Under the pieces are notes generated by a model that searched no databases, was not told the DNA's origin, and worked only from the letters and a program-made list of their open reading frames with translations. The translations under genes and the position numbers were made by a program. A stretch of 64,000 nt of DNA from Collybiopsis luxurians FD-317 M1 (taxonomy: Eukaryota; Basidiomycota; Agaricomycetes; Agaricales; Omphalotaceae), in assembly GCA_000827265.1 (NCBI GenBank), contig KN834872.1, positions 1-64,000 on the forward strand. Direction: 5' to 3'. Positions 1 to 12,781 of this stretch are shown here, one piece after another. Position 1 is the first letter of the stretch, and each line of letters begins with the position of its first letter.

Positions 1-2540
1 CCTGCGAGGCTTAATTCAAAGTAATGAAGTCCTGGCCTGGTAGTAAACCTCCTGACTTTTCTGAAGACTTTCCCAATGTTACCAGTCCTCGATTTGAATA
101 CGAAATCATTTGTTTAGAAGAGGCTATGGCTCATTATTATGTTCGACAGTTTTTAGTTGTATTCCATCGTCCAGCCACTACGCCACACTCCTGCCCCACT
201 CATATAAGTCCACTGTATTGACCTTTGCTTACTCGATTATCTCTGCTGTATATCTTATCCCAAAATTACATACAGATATATTGAATACATTTTGATAAGT
301 AAATGAATTAAGATCTGGCCTTGATCGCGAACTGCCCTATGAACAGCCCTCAATAGTGCCGATGTCACTGCATTGAAGGCTGTTAAATTCTTACAGCGTG
401 AGAGAATGCACGCAGTGTTACTTGCTGAGTCTCGGCAAAATGGAACTCTCATCAAAACTTTGTTCCAGCTCATTAATTGTGTTTAGCTCACTACTAAAGC
501 TTCTCAGCTGACAATATTGGTGAACAATTACATTATACAGGTTCCCTAAGTGAGTCACATGCTTACAGCTGCTGAGGCTGGGTTGATCATCTGCACCAGA
601 ATGCACATGGCCTAGGACATAAAAGCTCAATGTGGCCTGTAGATTCTGGGGTTTATTGAGCACTATATTCACATGAGTACACTGGTTTAAGGCTATTTAC
701 ATCAAAGTGTGCCAAAAGCACATGAAAAGTTAAAATCATTAAAAATAATTAAGACCAAACTGCATAATCCTACTTGTGGTGTATAAAGTCTATAGGTGAT
801 GGTGAGCCTTCTCTCAAGTACTTACAGTCTGGAGTGGAACTGTAAAAAAAGAAAGATAAAATTTCTGCTTCATGAACTACTTATGACACTGTTTCTTTTC
901 TACATGTTTCTCCTGTGTAACACTTAGGTAATCCAAAACACAGAGCACAACAGAGTTGCATGTGTTGAACAAGTTCAGCCACCTGTCCCTTGTTGGGCCT
1001 AAGGCTACACATGTTAAGGAAACCATAGCAGCACCACTCCGCTATATTCTGCTTTTTATTAGTCCCCTTGAACTCATGAATATTTGAAATGCCACATATT
1101 GTTTCTGCTTGAAACCATCTCCAACAGGGTTGGTGTTGATCTTACAAGCTCTAATGAGGGCACAAACAGTGCACACTAGGTGGTGACTCAAAATACAGTG
1201 ACTGCAGCAATGGTATTGAAATACTGGAAGTGTCAAAGGTCAGCTTTTGTCATGAGAGGTTAACTTATATGTATGTTGGTCAGACTAAATACCATGATGT
1301 GTCAAACTTTACTCCCTGATGCATACTGAACAGTGATACCAAAACAATGTGTCAATTCATGTAGATAGAAGCACACAAGATAGTGTGAACAACTTAGTGT
1401 ATTAATTTTTACCTGTCAAATTATATAAATACAGATCTAGATGCTGCATTTTAGTACATAGTTAGACTGGCACATAATTGTAACAACTTACCATCAGAAG
1501 CACATGAGGTAGTGTGAACAACTTTGAAGACTACAAATATATATCAGTACATTAAATAATGTCCATAGGTAATGTATATCTTCCATTTGAGTACCTACAA
1601 ACCCAAGCAGAGGCAAATGGAAAGTAGAATATGCAAGGAAAAACTTAAGAAGAACTATTGACTATGGTCACAGATATGCACAGCAAGTATAATATGTAGT
1701 ATCTGGGCAGAGCTCATATCCTTGACATAGTGCTATTTTATTAACAGGGTAAAATTTACAAACAGACTTTACTATCTTGTAATCATCTGCTATATATTTT
1801 GAAGTTGCACATTTTAATGAATAAATTACTGTCATGAAAAACTGTCCTACTTCAACCCAATGACTAGCTGCCATTTCATTCATTCACTGCTTGCACTGGT
1901 GGTCAATGTTTAATAGACAAATGCACAAGATGATGCATTACGATAGGAGGCTAGTTGGAAGGAGATGCAAATTGCATTTCAGAGTCCATCTCTCAAAAGC
2001 CCATGTGACTGAACCCATTTACATTGCAGGTAGCAGGGATTAGTCAGCATCCAGAATGGCACTATCTACCCTACTAAAAATGCAGTGACCCTGCCAACAG
2101 ACATTGATAGAATCAGCAGTGCTGGTTGGTAGCCTACAGCCAGTTAGCACTCTCATAGCAGAGATTGTTATTTTTAAGCTCAGAGGGTAGTTGACCTCTG
2201 ATCCAGGGCAGTTGCCATTCATCAGTCACTGGGAACATTATACAACCTTCTGTTCACATAAATATGATTAATGATGAGCTCAGAGAGGCTCACATCAGTA
2301 GCACACACTTGAAGTCTCATTGACCTCACTCAGTACACTCCCAATTTGGATAGGATTCCTATATATCACCTTCAACAGCAACAAATAACTACTGAAATGT
2401 GTTGAAAACAAGAGTTAATGAGAATCACATTTTGCCAAGACTCAGCAAGTTAGCTGTCAAGTGCAGGAAAAAAGTTACTTTCTGCTGGGGACCTCCATAT
2501 TATATTTATGCAGGTGGTTCCTTTGATCTGCTTGACTTCT
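1..2540. other. No supported gene; AT-rich, CpG-poor DNA
   Basis: No open frame here is long enough, or spliced plausibly enough, to be called a gene. CG dinucleotides are very rare compared with 7-26 kb, which suggests old methylated or repeat-derived DNA. A short direct repeat (a motif ending in GTGTGAACAACTT) occurs near 1371-1397 and again near 1500-1522. I recognise no transposase or reverse transcriptase motif. Confidence 0.6.
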
Positions 2541-3206
2541 AATATAAAAATCCCTGGATTACTCCTGAAGATCCCATTCCTCCATTGATTCAATTCCATT
2601 CCTCACAGGCAATTCAACAATATTTCCAACATGCCATTGAAGAAATGTTGATGACTTTCTAAAGCTGTCCTCTACACTTGCAAATTTTATTCATGTGGAA
2701 CCTTTTAGAGGCTGTCATCTGGGTTCAATGGGTGATTTGGTTACTGGAAAAGTGGTTGGCTACATCCCCATGTTTTCTGGTGATGAATTTGGATTGTCAT
2801 TTTGGTACAGCATTAATAGTCCATGGAAAATCCCAATTTCTGGCTTAAAGATGGGTGGCACAGGTAATGTTCCTTGTTTAACCTTTTTTGTAGGTTATTC
2901 TCAATGAACTTGGTTCAGGGTTTCATATAACTTCTTTGAAGGAGATTTTCAAGGTCCTTCCACTTACCACTGGAGAAGTGGTTGGCCAGATGCCCATGTC
3001 TTCTGAAGGGGAATGTATATTAGGATCTTGGTACACCCTTGATAGTCCTGAGAACTATTGGCCACAAATTTGGAGAGGTCAAGATAGGTGGGACAGGTGA
3101 TGGTCCTTCTTTAATCACTTTATTGCAGATTATTCTCAGTCTGTGATTAAGGGTTTATATAATTTCTTGGAAGGGTGTTTTCATGGCCCTTTCATTTACC
3201 AGGTCC
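2541..3206 (+). pseudogene. Remnant of a basidiomycete multicopy protein family of unknown function
   Basis: The translation around 2690-2830 (GSMGDLVTGKVVGYIPMFSG) aligns with the family copy at 41.2-43.5 kb, which reads GSMVSLETQEVVGYIPILSE at the same point. The upstream text on the loss of a start and the stops between exon-like pieces mark it as a remnant. The exon is followed by a GT donor after GGTG and by a second related exon, so the remnant contains an internal tandem duplication. Only a middle part of the family protein is present. Function is unknown. The assignment to the family is by eye; the pseudogene call is more secure than any functional statement. Confidence 0.5.
2743..3194 (+). 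repeat. Diverged tandem duplication of an exon-intron unit, period about 226 bp
   Basis: Two head-to-tail units start at 2743 and 2969. Each opens with ACTGG followed by a stretch encoding KVVG or EVVG, contains a TGGTACA segment, and ends with a donor-like site, a short AT-rich intron and a 'TTATTCTCA' acceptor-side motif. The units are clearly diverged but collinear. Confidence 0.6.
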
Positions 3207-4829
3207 ATACTACAACCTGGGACCAAGTTTGCCATTGCTGGATGGTTCAATTGCCTGACTGTGAGCAAAGTAACTTTTCAAGTAACTTGTTTAATTGAGT
3301 TAAGTTACTTGTAAGTTACTTGTTTTTCCCACACTTGACAGGGCTAACTTGCCAAATCTCGGCACAATGTCACTACCTTGAGTTTCTCTAAAAACTTGTT
3401 GTTAACTCATTAATGATTGAATGTGAGCTCCAACTCAATATTCCAGTTGTTTCGAGCATTTATTTTAATATAAAAATGGTGGGAATCATATTCAAATAAA
3501 GCATAGAACTGACATATTCATTAACTTTCCTAAATACAGAATGAGCCCATCTCATTCAAAGCTTAGGCCAGCACAGGTGCACCACAATGTTCATGTTCCA
3601 TAACTTGGACCGAAGTGACATTGATTAAGCATCACAGGGAACTCAGCACCCTAAGCATTGACCGCATGGATGCAGCATCATGTGGGGTGTAATTTTTGAC
3701 ACCAGTGCGAGATGACCATGATTGGGGCCAATGGGCTTAGGCTGCACTTGCCACAAGTTAGCAGACTTTCAAAGTCCACTAACTTGAACTTAAAGTCACT
3801 AACCTGAACAAAATATAACACTAATCAAGTACTAAGAAAACCTTTGCTGTAACCAAAAAATGGCAACCCGAAAGGGCCCCCGCATGCATTGAGGAACAAG
3901 CAACACTCCGAAAGGTACATGACAGTAGATAAAAGGCCATATTATGACTAAAATTACACAAAACCAAAATTGAAAGAAAAAAGAATAACGAGAAGAAAGT
4001 GACAAAGAAAAAGAATCAAGTGATATACAAAAAGCAGGGAGGCAGAGGGAGGGTGGCGCAAATGATACAAACACTAATGAGACAAAAGGAAGAACAAGCA
4101 TGGTTAAAACTACAAGATAACTCTGAGGAAATAACTGTACCTGATGAGACAAAAGGAAGAACAAGCTGCACTCCAATGTCTCATCAGGAATAATGTAAGC
4201 ATAGCCTAAAAAGTCAATAAACTGCATATCTCAGAGCTCTGAGATGCTAATACTTACCTGGAACAATGACACTGCTTCTGACCTGTGCACAGGCGGATGT
4301 CATCACAGCATCACACATAAGTAAGCAGGGACACTCAGGTAAGTGCACACAAAATGCTCAGTTTTCTCCTCTTGATTAGCCTCCCGTAATCATAGATTAA
4401 GTCCGATTTAATTTACAGTTTAAATAGATGATTTTAATAGCAATTCATAGCTTGTACTATCCCTGTCCATGACAGATGTTTCGGAACACTTGGATATGTG
4501 CAAGAATTATCTGAAGTGTGGTACTAATCAAAAATTATAAAGCAGTTCTTGCGAGGGGTAAGTACAATAATCTATTGTAGCAGTGTATGGTGAATAATTT
4601 GGCAATGAAACTTTCAATTTTCCAGTGCTCTATCATTGTTGATATCCTTATTATAATCACAACACTAGTCAAGTATGCAGTCCATCACCTTGCTTGCAAG
4701 GTCTATTCCACACCAGTAAATTACATTTTGATAGGATCATTTCTCACATATTCAATTGTGTTTTTGGTTCAAAAGCAAATAGATGCTCAGCCCAATATTT
4801 TGGCGCTTAATATTAATCAAACCATTTTC
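3207..4829. other. Intergenic stretch with small repeats
   Basis: No gene is supported. 3267-3323 carries repeated AAGTAACTTG/AAGTTACTTG words, and a similar block occurs at 5562-5667. A 22-bp exact direct repeat beginning TGAGACAAAAGG lies at 4078-4099 and 4145-4166. The hydrophobic ORF at 4587-4901 (+) ends in a likely splice region just before the gene at 4.83 kb; it may be a leading exon or intronic sequence. The 131-aa reverse ORF at 3832-4227 is the complement of purine-rich DNA and has no family resemblance. Confidence 0.45.
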
Positions 4830-5375
4830 ACTTCCTTCATCATCATAGACATCTGCTTAATTCTTCTTCTTTCTTCTTCTTCATATGTGCCAAGAAACTG
4901 AGGAGCAAAAGGACCAATGTAGAGAGTGAAACTGAGGCTATCAAGAAAGGAATAAAGCAGAGTAAGTTTGTTGACAACATTACATGCTCAACCTGGATCA
5001 CCTAAAAGATTGTTCTGAAAGTCCCGTGAAATGGGCAGGAATTTTAAAACAGAAGAAGATTTCAGAGAGGAACAGGAGGTAAGTACCACTGTTACACATC
5101 TTTATCCAGCTGAACATTGTACTTAGAGCAAGAAAGAAGGCCAAACACTTGCAATCTGAAGCCAGTGGCAGCAGTCCAGGTCAGAAATGATATTTTACGA
5201 AGAAGAACATCTTTAGTCATCATTTCTAATCAGCACCAACAATTGATCTGGTCAGTGCCATTGTTGGAAAGCAGATACATCCATCAGCTGCCCTTCAAAA
5301 ATGGCCTAATGGTTGGGTAACACCCTTACCAACACTTGTGCAAAGCTCCAGTGGTCAAGATGTCAACATTCTCAA
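4830..5375 (+). CDS. Unknown multi-exon gene, copy A (basic, coiled-coil-like)
   Basis: I do not recognise this protein. Four exons join in one frame through canonical introns of roughly 47-55 nt. The first is Lys/Arg/Glu-rich (KKLRSKRT...), the second contains SESPVKWAGIL and ISERNRR, the third ARKKAKHLQSEASGSS, and the fourth IDLVSAIVGKQIHPSAALQK and NGWVTPL. The same exons, introns and frame occur in inverted orientation at 29.79-30.34 kb, which argues that this is real coding sequence. A possible N-terminal hydrophobic exon lies at 4587-4850. A further conserved segment (5400-5500, frame including VLINGTISSVQARFC on the reverse strand) is also shared with 27.03-27.18 kb. Relative to copy B, many CG sites are TG or CA here, so copy A may be decaying. 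True ends are uncertain. Confidence 0.4.
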
Positions 5376-5561
5376 TAGAGTGAGTGTAAACTGTCATCAA
5401 TCATGAATAATCTGTTGCTTGGTGCTCATCAATGGAACCATCTCCAGTGCGCAAGCAAGGTTTTGCCCACATGAGTGGAGCCTTTATTACTTATAGCATG
5501 TATTTGCTGGAGAACATAGTAGGAATACAATGAGGAACTAAATGTATTTGGAAAGTTAGAT

Positions 5562-5667
5562 AAATTACTTTGTAAGTGCAAAGTAACTTTGTTGGCCCAA
5601 AGTAACTTGAGTTACTTGAGTTACTTTTGTAATGCCAAGTTAGCAGAGTTTGAATCTGCCAAGTTAC
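5562..5667. repeat. TTACTTGAG-type simple repeat
   Basis: Alternating AAGTAACTT and AGTTACTT words, partly palindromic, similar to the block at 3267-3323. The two blocks could be ends of one old element spanning 3.27-5.67 kb, but I cannot show a clean terminal repeat or target duplication. Confidence 0.4.
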
Positions 5668-5824
5668 TGACAAAGTCACCCAATTTCCCTACATCTTGGA
5701 TCGACAGAAGATTTCAGAGCTGGTATTTCCAAGTTTCAGTAAGTACTGAGCCCACCTTCCCAACAGTTGCTTTGCTTCCAAGACTGTTATACAGCTTTTC
5801 AGTTTCTGACAACAACATACAGGG

Positions 5825-6745
5825 ATGATGTGTACTGTACAGCACCAAGTTGCTATCCCCCTATTCCCTGTGAATTATCTGCCCCAAACACTTCACCATG
5901 GCCCCATATCTCAAGTTTTTCTCTTTCTTCCACCAGTCAAGAAATTCTGGAGTCATGGACTGCTTACAGTTCAAATTAAACCTGATTGTTACCCATTCTG
6001 GTCATTTGATCCTTTGGGAAAGATCAAAATGAAACCAGAAACAATGAACCTCCTTTGGATTCCACCTATTGATCTGAGGCTTGATGTGGGTTATTTACAG
6101 GCTTTACCTACATTCCTCAATGCAATACAATATCTTCACAAGGCCAGAGGCTATGATCCTAAAACAAATGACTATTTGCACTCCTGAGGTTGGCCAACAT
6201 TTTGTTTTATCCCAGGATATGGCAGTGAGACACTTGTTGAGCAAGGTAAGTTGCTTTCAGCAGATTGTATCCCACTGGACTTCATTGCATACCTCTTTAG
6301 AATCTGCTACTTGGGAGGATGGCTCTAATGATTCTAAAAAAGGTTGGCCTTTGTATACTTGACAGACTAACTTGATACTCACTCTTAAAACCAGAGATTT
6401 ATGACCTGGTTGAAGAATTTTCTGATTCTTCTACAACCAATACTGATTCCAGGCAAAATGTTGATGAAGAAACTCTATTAACAAAGCTAATGCTCCTGTT
6501 GGACTCCCGATCTTACCATACAATGGACTGTTTGGATTACTCAAAAGAGATATGGAACAAAAATTGGCCCCTGATATGTAGAAATTGGTTGGATACTCAC
6601 TTGGGACATTGCACAGGAGAAGAGATAAATTTCCCCATTTGGCATCCAGATTGCTGTACAGCTTATGGAAACAGCATCGAACGGTTGAATGGTTATGGAA
6701 GCTTGGGGAGTCATGGATACGGCCATGATATTTCATACTAAAGTT
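5825..6745 (+). pseudogene. Broken copy of the uncharacterised basidiomycete family, C-terminal half
   Basis: The exon at about 5900-6185 encodes VFLFLPPVKKFW, PFWSFDPLGKIKMKPETM and LHKARGYDPKTND. These match the family's conserved C-terminal region and the 41.7-41.95 kb copy (VFLFLPPVGSTW, PFWAFDPLGKVKLRPETM). After GYDPKTND the frame reaches a stop, while the expected EVGQHFVL continues in another frame, so a one-base frameshift is present. A later exon at 6385-6740 contains SRSYHTMDCLDYSKE, matching SRLYHTTDCLDYWKE at 41.3 kb. The N-terminal half is missing. Function of the family is unknown. Confidence 0.6.
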
Positions 6746-7822
6746 GTAGAATTTTAAATCAATTTGGAACTGGCTGAACAGCTACTGAAGTGCACAAGTG
6801 TTGTCAAAACTCCTCAGCCTGTTTTCAGCTGCCCAGCATTTCCTGGACTGGTGCTAAATCAAAAGTACTTGTCCACTTTGATCTAATGTCAACCTAATCA
6901 TTATGCCTACCTTTCCCATTCGTTCCCTCACCAGGCTTTTGTACACTTGACCCTCTCCCTAGAGCCAACAAATTTTGGTCACCACTCCATGAGTCTCATT
7001 GATTCCAATCATGTCCTTTGTATCTTTCAAAGCACATTTATCTCTGATTGCTCATAATGTACAAACCAAATATGACAGAAGCATCTGCCACAATTACTTA
7101 CCATAAATGACTCAAAATTTTATGTTGCGGATCCTTACTTCGGTTCTTCCAGCTGCGAACACAATGAGGACAAGTATGTAGCATACTTAGGATCTTAATT
7201 CAACGGAGTTGGGCTAAGTGGCTGTTCTAGTAGTTAAAATTACAAGGAAGCTCGCAAAAACTGAAAATGGGGGCAATGACTGAATGACGAGTTGATCCTA
7301 TAACCTTAAGCATTAGGCGACAAAATCCCCAAAAGATTTAAGGCAAACAGCAAAGCAAAAGATAAAAAGAGTTTGAGAAGATCAATTTGAGCATTGGGTC
7401 AGGGGAGCTGAATGCTACAGATTTCTTTTAAGAAATTGGGCAATACTACAAAGTAGACTGAAATTCAGAGGTTGGCCTATCAATATGTTCAATTCAACTC
7501 TACCATTCTGAGCATTTACATGTGTACAAGTCTGGGCCAGGTGATAAAGAGATAAGGTCTTGAGGTTATCACACATCGAACGGGATAGACTGAGACACGA
7601 ATTTGTTGGCTCTCACACCCACTCGAGCTCATGCACATTATCCATCCCCTCCTCATGCAGTAAATGAATTGTCGACGTCACATTCAAATGCACAAGCTGC
7701 CTCCAGCATCTTAGAACACAAGAATCTCGATACATAGTCACTTTATTTGTCTCCTTCTCCTTTGATAACAATAACATCCGCTCATCTACTCAACTTCAAA
7801 ATGCAAAACAGGAGAAATACAC
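6746..7822. other. No supported gene
   Basis: Short ORFs only, no splice-consistent coding stretch seen. CpG frequency rises from about 7.1 kb onward, which marks the edge of the decayed 0-7 kb compartment. Confidence 0.5.
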
Positions 7823-8439
7823 CTATCGCACGACATAGGAGGTTTGATGGGCTGGGCCTAAGCCAGAGCTTACTATACTAGCTGTAATCTCTGTCCTGTA
7901 CAGATCCAGATCCAGAGCCCAGGTCATCATTGTATGTCCCAGATAGGATGAATAGGACATCATGGGGGGGAATGGAGATTCCGGTGTCTTGCTGGAGTCA
8001 CAATGGGGAAATGTGTATGTATGGACACCCACAATCTGTGAAAATGTTTATCTCCGTATTAACATTGGGTGCTAGGTGCGGATCTGGACCTGGTGTGTAC
8101 CAACCAGGGACTAAAACTATTGGGGCCAGGGTACAATACCAATACGGATATAAGAGACCTCCTTCATTCCACGGTCACAGTAGCAGCACTCCCAGCCTGT
8201 ACGACAAGGTTGATTTCACTCTTATCTCCTGGTTCTCTACTTTCACTTATGTCTTTGTTCCCGGAGGCCATTGACGCTATGAATTCTGCCAGTTCTGGTT
8301 CAAGAAATTCGCCTGGGGTGTATATTAACCTTCGCCATCTTCGGACACAATGCCCAATCCCTATGAAATATAAGACTCCGACTGCGACTTCAAATTTGGG
8401 CTCATCATGAGTGAGAATTTGCAGAAATTTACTGGGCAT
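7823..8439 (-). CDS. Unassigned ORF pair, possible two-exon gene
   Basis: A reverse-strand ORF of 91 aa (8164-8439) contains a plausible amphipathic and acidic stretch (EPELAEFIASMASGNKD), and a second ORF of 69 aa lies downstream at 7823-8032. I could not find an intron that joins them in frame, and neither resembles a family I know. A forward ORF of 114 aa overlaps both. This is listed because nothing else explains the stretch, not because coding is demonstrated. Confidence 0.2.
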
Positions 8440-10067
8440 CTAAGTCAATGGCAGTGCAGATGGAAGTAAATGTGAATTGATATGGGGAGCGGAACTAGAG
8501 GTAGAGTGTCGAGTTGGGCGGCAGAAGTGGAGGTACGGATTTAGGTCAAGGTGAAGAAGCGCTTTTGCTTGCATACAAGAGAAGTTGGTAATGGCGCTTT
8601 CCCGGAGGAAGATATCATCTTCTTAGCCCTTCGTTAATTCGCCTTTCCATCTTTATTTCCATCAGCCATTTTCGCAGCGTCAGCTAGGGACTTTTAATCT
8701 CACCCCCTCGCTTCGCTTCTTTTTGATGATTTTCTTCCTTTTCTTGATCTTACTATGTCGTACTGAACATACATGCCCATCTCTCTCCAACCAAGTTCTG
8801 CACTATTCTCTCAAATGGTCCTTGCATCCTGACATTCTTGAACTGAGCCGTCTACCCATATTTGATGGGACACCATTACTCGCACGGTTTCTTTCTCTCC
8901 TTTTTCTGGCTTGATTCGACTTGGGTATCAATTCTTCTCTTTCTTTGCATTTGTTCTTACGTCTTCCACGCTTGTCTGCACTTGCTACCTGTTACTCGTT
9001 ACCACTCTGTCCTCATTTATTTACTATGACTAGCCCGATTCTTCTCGGCCGTAATTAATAAATGAGAGTTTGGGACATTTTTCATTGTGTATTCTAGCTA
9101 AGTTCCTCGAAAGAGCAGTGAGTAAATATATGGCATTCTGAGATTGTGTAACTGTAAATCACTATTTATTCTTGTCTCTATACAACTTATCTATGCTCCC
9201 AATACAACCTCTGAAACATGTAGGCAAGCCGAAAAGCCGATCAAGCCGATACTACACAAGCTTCAACTTGACGGGTACCAAGAGATTACTTTATGCACTT
9301 GAAAATCGTTGTTGGCCTCAAAATAAATAACTAGAGTTGTGAGCTACATTCTGAATCCGTATTAGATCCCACGATGAATCGCTTTCAAAACTGCGATGAG
9401 GCCTCCAGTTTGATGCTGCGGGAAGTTAGTGAGAGGTCATTCGGACTCATTCAAAATGAATGTGTCAAATATAAGGTTGTGCATGAACAACTCTCAAAAT
9501 TAGGCGAGTTTCACTGAAAGTAGAACCACTTGGCTTCCCGTAACACTTACATTTTCCTGGTTGTATTTTTGCATCTCTAAGAACTCTTTGCACACCAGTG
9601 TGTCCCTGTATCCCTTCTAAGCGGAATGGCACACTATATGTCATCGGTCAAAGCTGGAAGTTCGTGCCTAATCCTCGTGAGTATTCCGTAGAGCTTTTCT
9701 CATCCTTTCATGCACTATATACGCGATATTTTTACTTGTGGATCCTCAGTGTTATATATACCTTTCATTTTTCTATTTTTTCTTCTTCGACAAATTTGCC
9801 TTCTGTTAGTGTTGCCACTTGGTTTTCATTCTTTCCCCAAGTTATCGTTATGTTGTTCCTTTGTCCTACTGCAAGTTCCATCGAGCTGAAGAATAAAAGT
9901 CGGACAAGTCGAGCCGCCGCCGCCGAGCCATCGACGAGGACATCAAGCGGTATGAAACCCAATTCAGGTGCTCAGGCTTCGCCTATCTTTATCATCGTTT
10001 ATAGGCTTCGCTATTCGTTCTCGACTGGTCTTATTGCCAGCTCATACAATATAGAAAGCTGGAGTGC
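8440..10067. other. No supported gene
   Basis: Contains a hydrophobic 63-aa ORF (8723-8914, +) and a 157-aa forward ORF (9598-10071) whose middle is pyrimidine-rich and whose end has an alanine-rich GCC repeat. Neither shows family motifs. The stretch is not part of the duplicated permease block. Confidence 0.4.
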
Positions 10068-10602
10068 TTAGAATACGTCTTTCCCTCGCTTTCTCTCTCT
10101 CATATTGCTCTCATAAGCCATTATCTGTCCAACGAAACGGATTTCCCATGGATTCGAGAGACGACTTGAGTCTTGAAGCTCTGTTTGAGTCACTCGTTTA
10201 ATCGGCTCCGCCCGATACGAAAGCGGCGCAGATGACACCAACAGCATGGACAACATGACCCAGCTCTCAGTGTTGCTCACAACACGGCCACACATTGACA
10301 GAAACATATGCCTTCGCGATTTACTCCTCTTAACCATTCCAGTTATATGGTTTGTACAAAGCCATATCACGAACCTTTTTGGGTGCATGATACTTGATCA
10401 GCGGACAGCTCCGCTGCAAGGCTTCTTTTGTGCGTGCGTATAGTTCATTTGAGAACCTTCTTTCAAAAATCCAGACGATATGAGAGTTTTGTTGCGACGG
10501 AGGTCTAACACGTTTGCCGTCGAGCTGGATACCTTTTGTATCCACCGGAACCTCGTGGTAGTTGCTCCGAGGGCGACGGGTGATGATTAAAGGGCCTTCC
10601 AT
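10068..10602 (-). CDS. Unassigned ORFs upstream of the permease, duplicated
   Basis: A reverse ORF of 90 aa (10330-10602) is rich in Arg, Lys and Pro (LIITRRPRSNYHEVP, ALQRSCPLIKYHAPKKVRDM). It is followed by an overlapping ORF of 106 aa (10068-10388). The same DNA is present inverted at 46.48-46.99 kb, where the first frame is scrambled by indels after the RRPRNNY segment. That pattern suggests either a gene intact here and dead there, or noncoding DNA carried along in the duplication. No known domain is seen. Confidence 0.3.
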
Positions 10603-11497
10603 GCACGTCGCATTCTAAAATTTTCTTTAAGCGATACTTTGAACACACGATCTAGGTGAAAGACTACTGCGATTAGTGATTTTGAAGTTTGGAATACCTG
10701 TGAGCATTGCTTTTCCTGATAAGTCGGAAGTGAATGGCCGCGAAAAGGTCCTCTTTCTAGAAAGTATCGTTAACCATCCATCTTTTGTTCGAGAGACAAT
10801 AATACTTAATAAGATTTGTTATGAATGCCGGGATGCGGAAAATTGATCTATTTTAAGTAAGATTTTTTCTCAATGTGAAGTCGGCAAAATGAAAAGCGAT
10901 TGATCGTCCCTGTAGTCTGATCAATCGTATCAAAGCTGGCCATATTGGACGCCAACGGGGTTGTTGCCACGGGTTCATTAACAAAGTGTTGAATCAACAG
11001 ACAACGTGTGGTGCAACAAACCATAATGCTACGTGGTCTGAGCACAGCCAAACATGCTATTGTTTCCAGTCGGTGACATATCAGGCCAGCGATTTTGTTT
11101 CCTTCTGATACAACGGCGTTCAACTGACTCATCCGAGCATCTAGCCAATCACAGTCACGACTCACATTAACTATATCTGAGACTGTACTCATCGACCAAG
11201 CAGCCATAACCGGGCCCGATGCTCATTGTTCCCTTTGTATGTAAAAAGATCTGAATCTTTCCCGTCGTTTGCGGTATGAAATGAGGTGAAGCGCATTCTC
11301 AGGTTGATCTGCACCCAATGTGGTCGTGCTGAATACACCCTTAGTTACGCGACTCGGTCCCTGGAGTATTTAAAAAGGAACCTGCGATGACTTCTTATCT
11401 GCCTCCCTCCCTCCTCCTCCCCCTTCCTTCCTCCCTTGTCTTGTATCCTAATCTATCCCTTTAATTTCCCTCTGATCAGCTCACGAATCTCCACGGG
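10603..11497. promoter_or_regulatory. Upstream region of the permease gene, shared with its inverted copy
   Basis: About 900 bp without a supported gene. Parts are retained upstream of the second permease copy (45.65-46.25 kb), for example the stretch around SQLNAVVSEG in the reverse translation at 11.1 kb. A TATA-like TATTTAAAA lies at 11367-11375, and a CT-rich tract occupies about 11400-11440, a common feature of fungal core promoters. The 119-aa reverse ORF at 10848-11207 is probably not coding because its reading frame is not kept in the other copy. Confidence 0.45.
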
Positions 11498-12781
11498 ATG
11501 CAACATCAACATCTACTCGCTTTCCTCGCACCATTCCTCCAAATTCTTTACGTGGTCGTTTTCGGCTCGTACTTCGACCTCGTAACACCCGCAGTGGGCC
11601 AACCTGTCACTACCCGCTCCTCATGCACAAGTCATGGACCGCTTGAGCCCAAAGTATTCATCATCGACATGGCATGTGTTTTTCGCATGTAGTATCCCTA
11701 TTCCGTACTAACCCTTCTTTTTCTCGGTCTACTTACATAGTTCGAAGATGAAGGTGACGTTTGGTATAACATCCCTGAATTCGACCTCCTGGCATGTAAT
11801 ATTACTGTCCCAGGGTTTTCACCGAAGTTTCCGGACGCGCATTGCACACAAGATGGCTCCATTTGCCAAGTAGTGACTGGGGAAGCAGAGATCAACGCCG
11901 CCTCCACGATGTCAGCCTTAGTTTATTCCAATATCTTCAACCTCAAAACGACCTACTTCTTCATCGCTGGCATTGCCGGAGTCAATCCCAAGGTAGCCAC
12001 AATCGGAGACGTGACGTTCGCACAGTATGCCGTGCAAGTCGCCCTCCAATATGAATTCGACGCACGGGAGATGCCTGAGGACTTTCCTACGGGATACGTT
12101 CCTCAAGGATCAGCTGCTCCCGGTCAATACCCACAGAGTATTTATGGAACGGAGGTGTTCCAACTAAACTCACAGCTGATGGACCTCGCAGTCGGATTTG
12201 CGAAGAATGCGACGTTGCAGGACTCAACAGCCGCACAGCAGTTGCGTGCGATCTATGCTCAGGACCCCGCCTTCAACGCATCGTCTTCTACCGGACCTTC
12301 CGTCATCACATGCGACACAGCTACCTCCGATGTATTTTTCACCGGTGATCTCCTTGGTGAAGCGTTCGAGAATACTACGACCCTCTTCACGAATGGACAG
12401 GGCGTTTATTGTTCAACTCAGCAGGAAGACAATGGTACCTTGGGGGCGCTCCTGCGAGCGACGCTGGCTGGTTTGACTGATTTTTCGAGGGTCATCTTGA
12501 TGCGTACCGCATCAGACTTTGATAGGCCCCACCAAGGACAGACTGCCGCGGATAACTTGTTTGGTGATACACCTGGGTTCGAACCCGCAGTGAAGAATAT
12601 CTACTTAGCAGGAGTGAAGGTAGTTGAGGGAATTGTGAACGGATGGAGTGAATCGTTTGAGGCCGGCATAAAGCCAACTGGTTACATCGGTGACATACTG
12701 GGATCGTTGGGAGGGACACCAGGTTTTCTTCCTGGGTCAACGTCGAACAGGAGGAGTTATCCGTTGTCAAAACGAGTTTGA
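11498..12781 (+). CDS. Purine nucleoside permease (NUP family), copy 1
   Basis: The protein is predicted to act in uptake of purine nucleosides; the family was named from a Candida albicans permease and resembles nucleoside phosphorylases in fold. Two exons (11498-11671 and 11741-12781) give about 404 aa, the usual family length. Residues 5-28 are hydrophobic and could be a signal peptide or anchor. The conserved opening is KVFIIDMFEDEGDVW, followed by NITVPGFSPKFPD and VVTGEAEINAAS; toward the C-terminus ILMRTASDFDRP and GVKVVEG are typical. The 69-nt intron must start with GC (ATG|GCATGT) and end TACATAG, because the alternative GT donor breaks the frame; the same GC donor occurs in copy 2. 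The gene is convergent with the MARVEL gene. Nothing suggests it is broken. Confidence 0.88.

Noticed and set aside
3832..4227. Hydrophobic reverse ORF of 131 aa
   Set aside because: It is the complement of purine-rich DNA; Leu/Phe/Ser content follows from base composition and no family motif is seen.
3267..5667. One transposon bounded by the two TTACTTG-type repeat blocks
   Set aside because: The blocks are simple-repeat-like with no clean terminal inverted repeat or target duplication.
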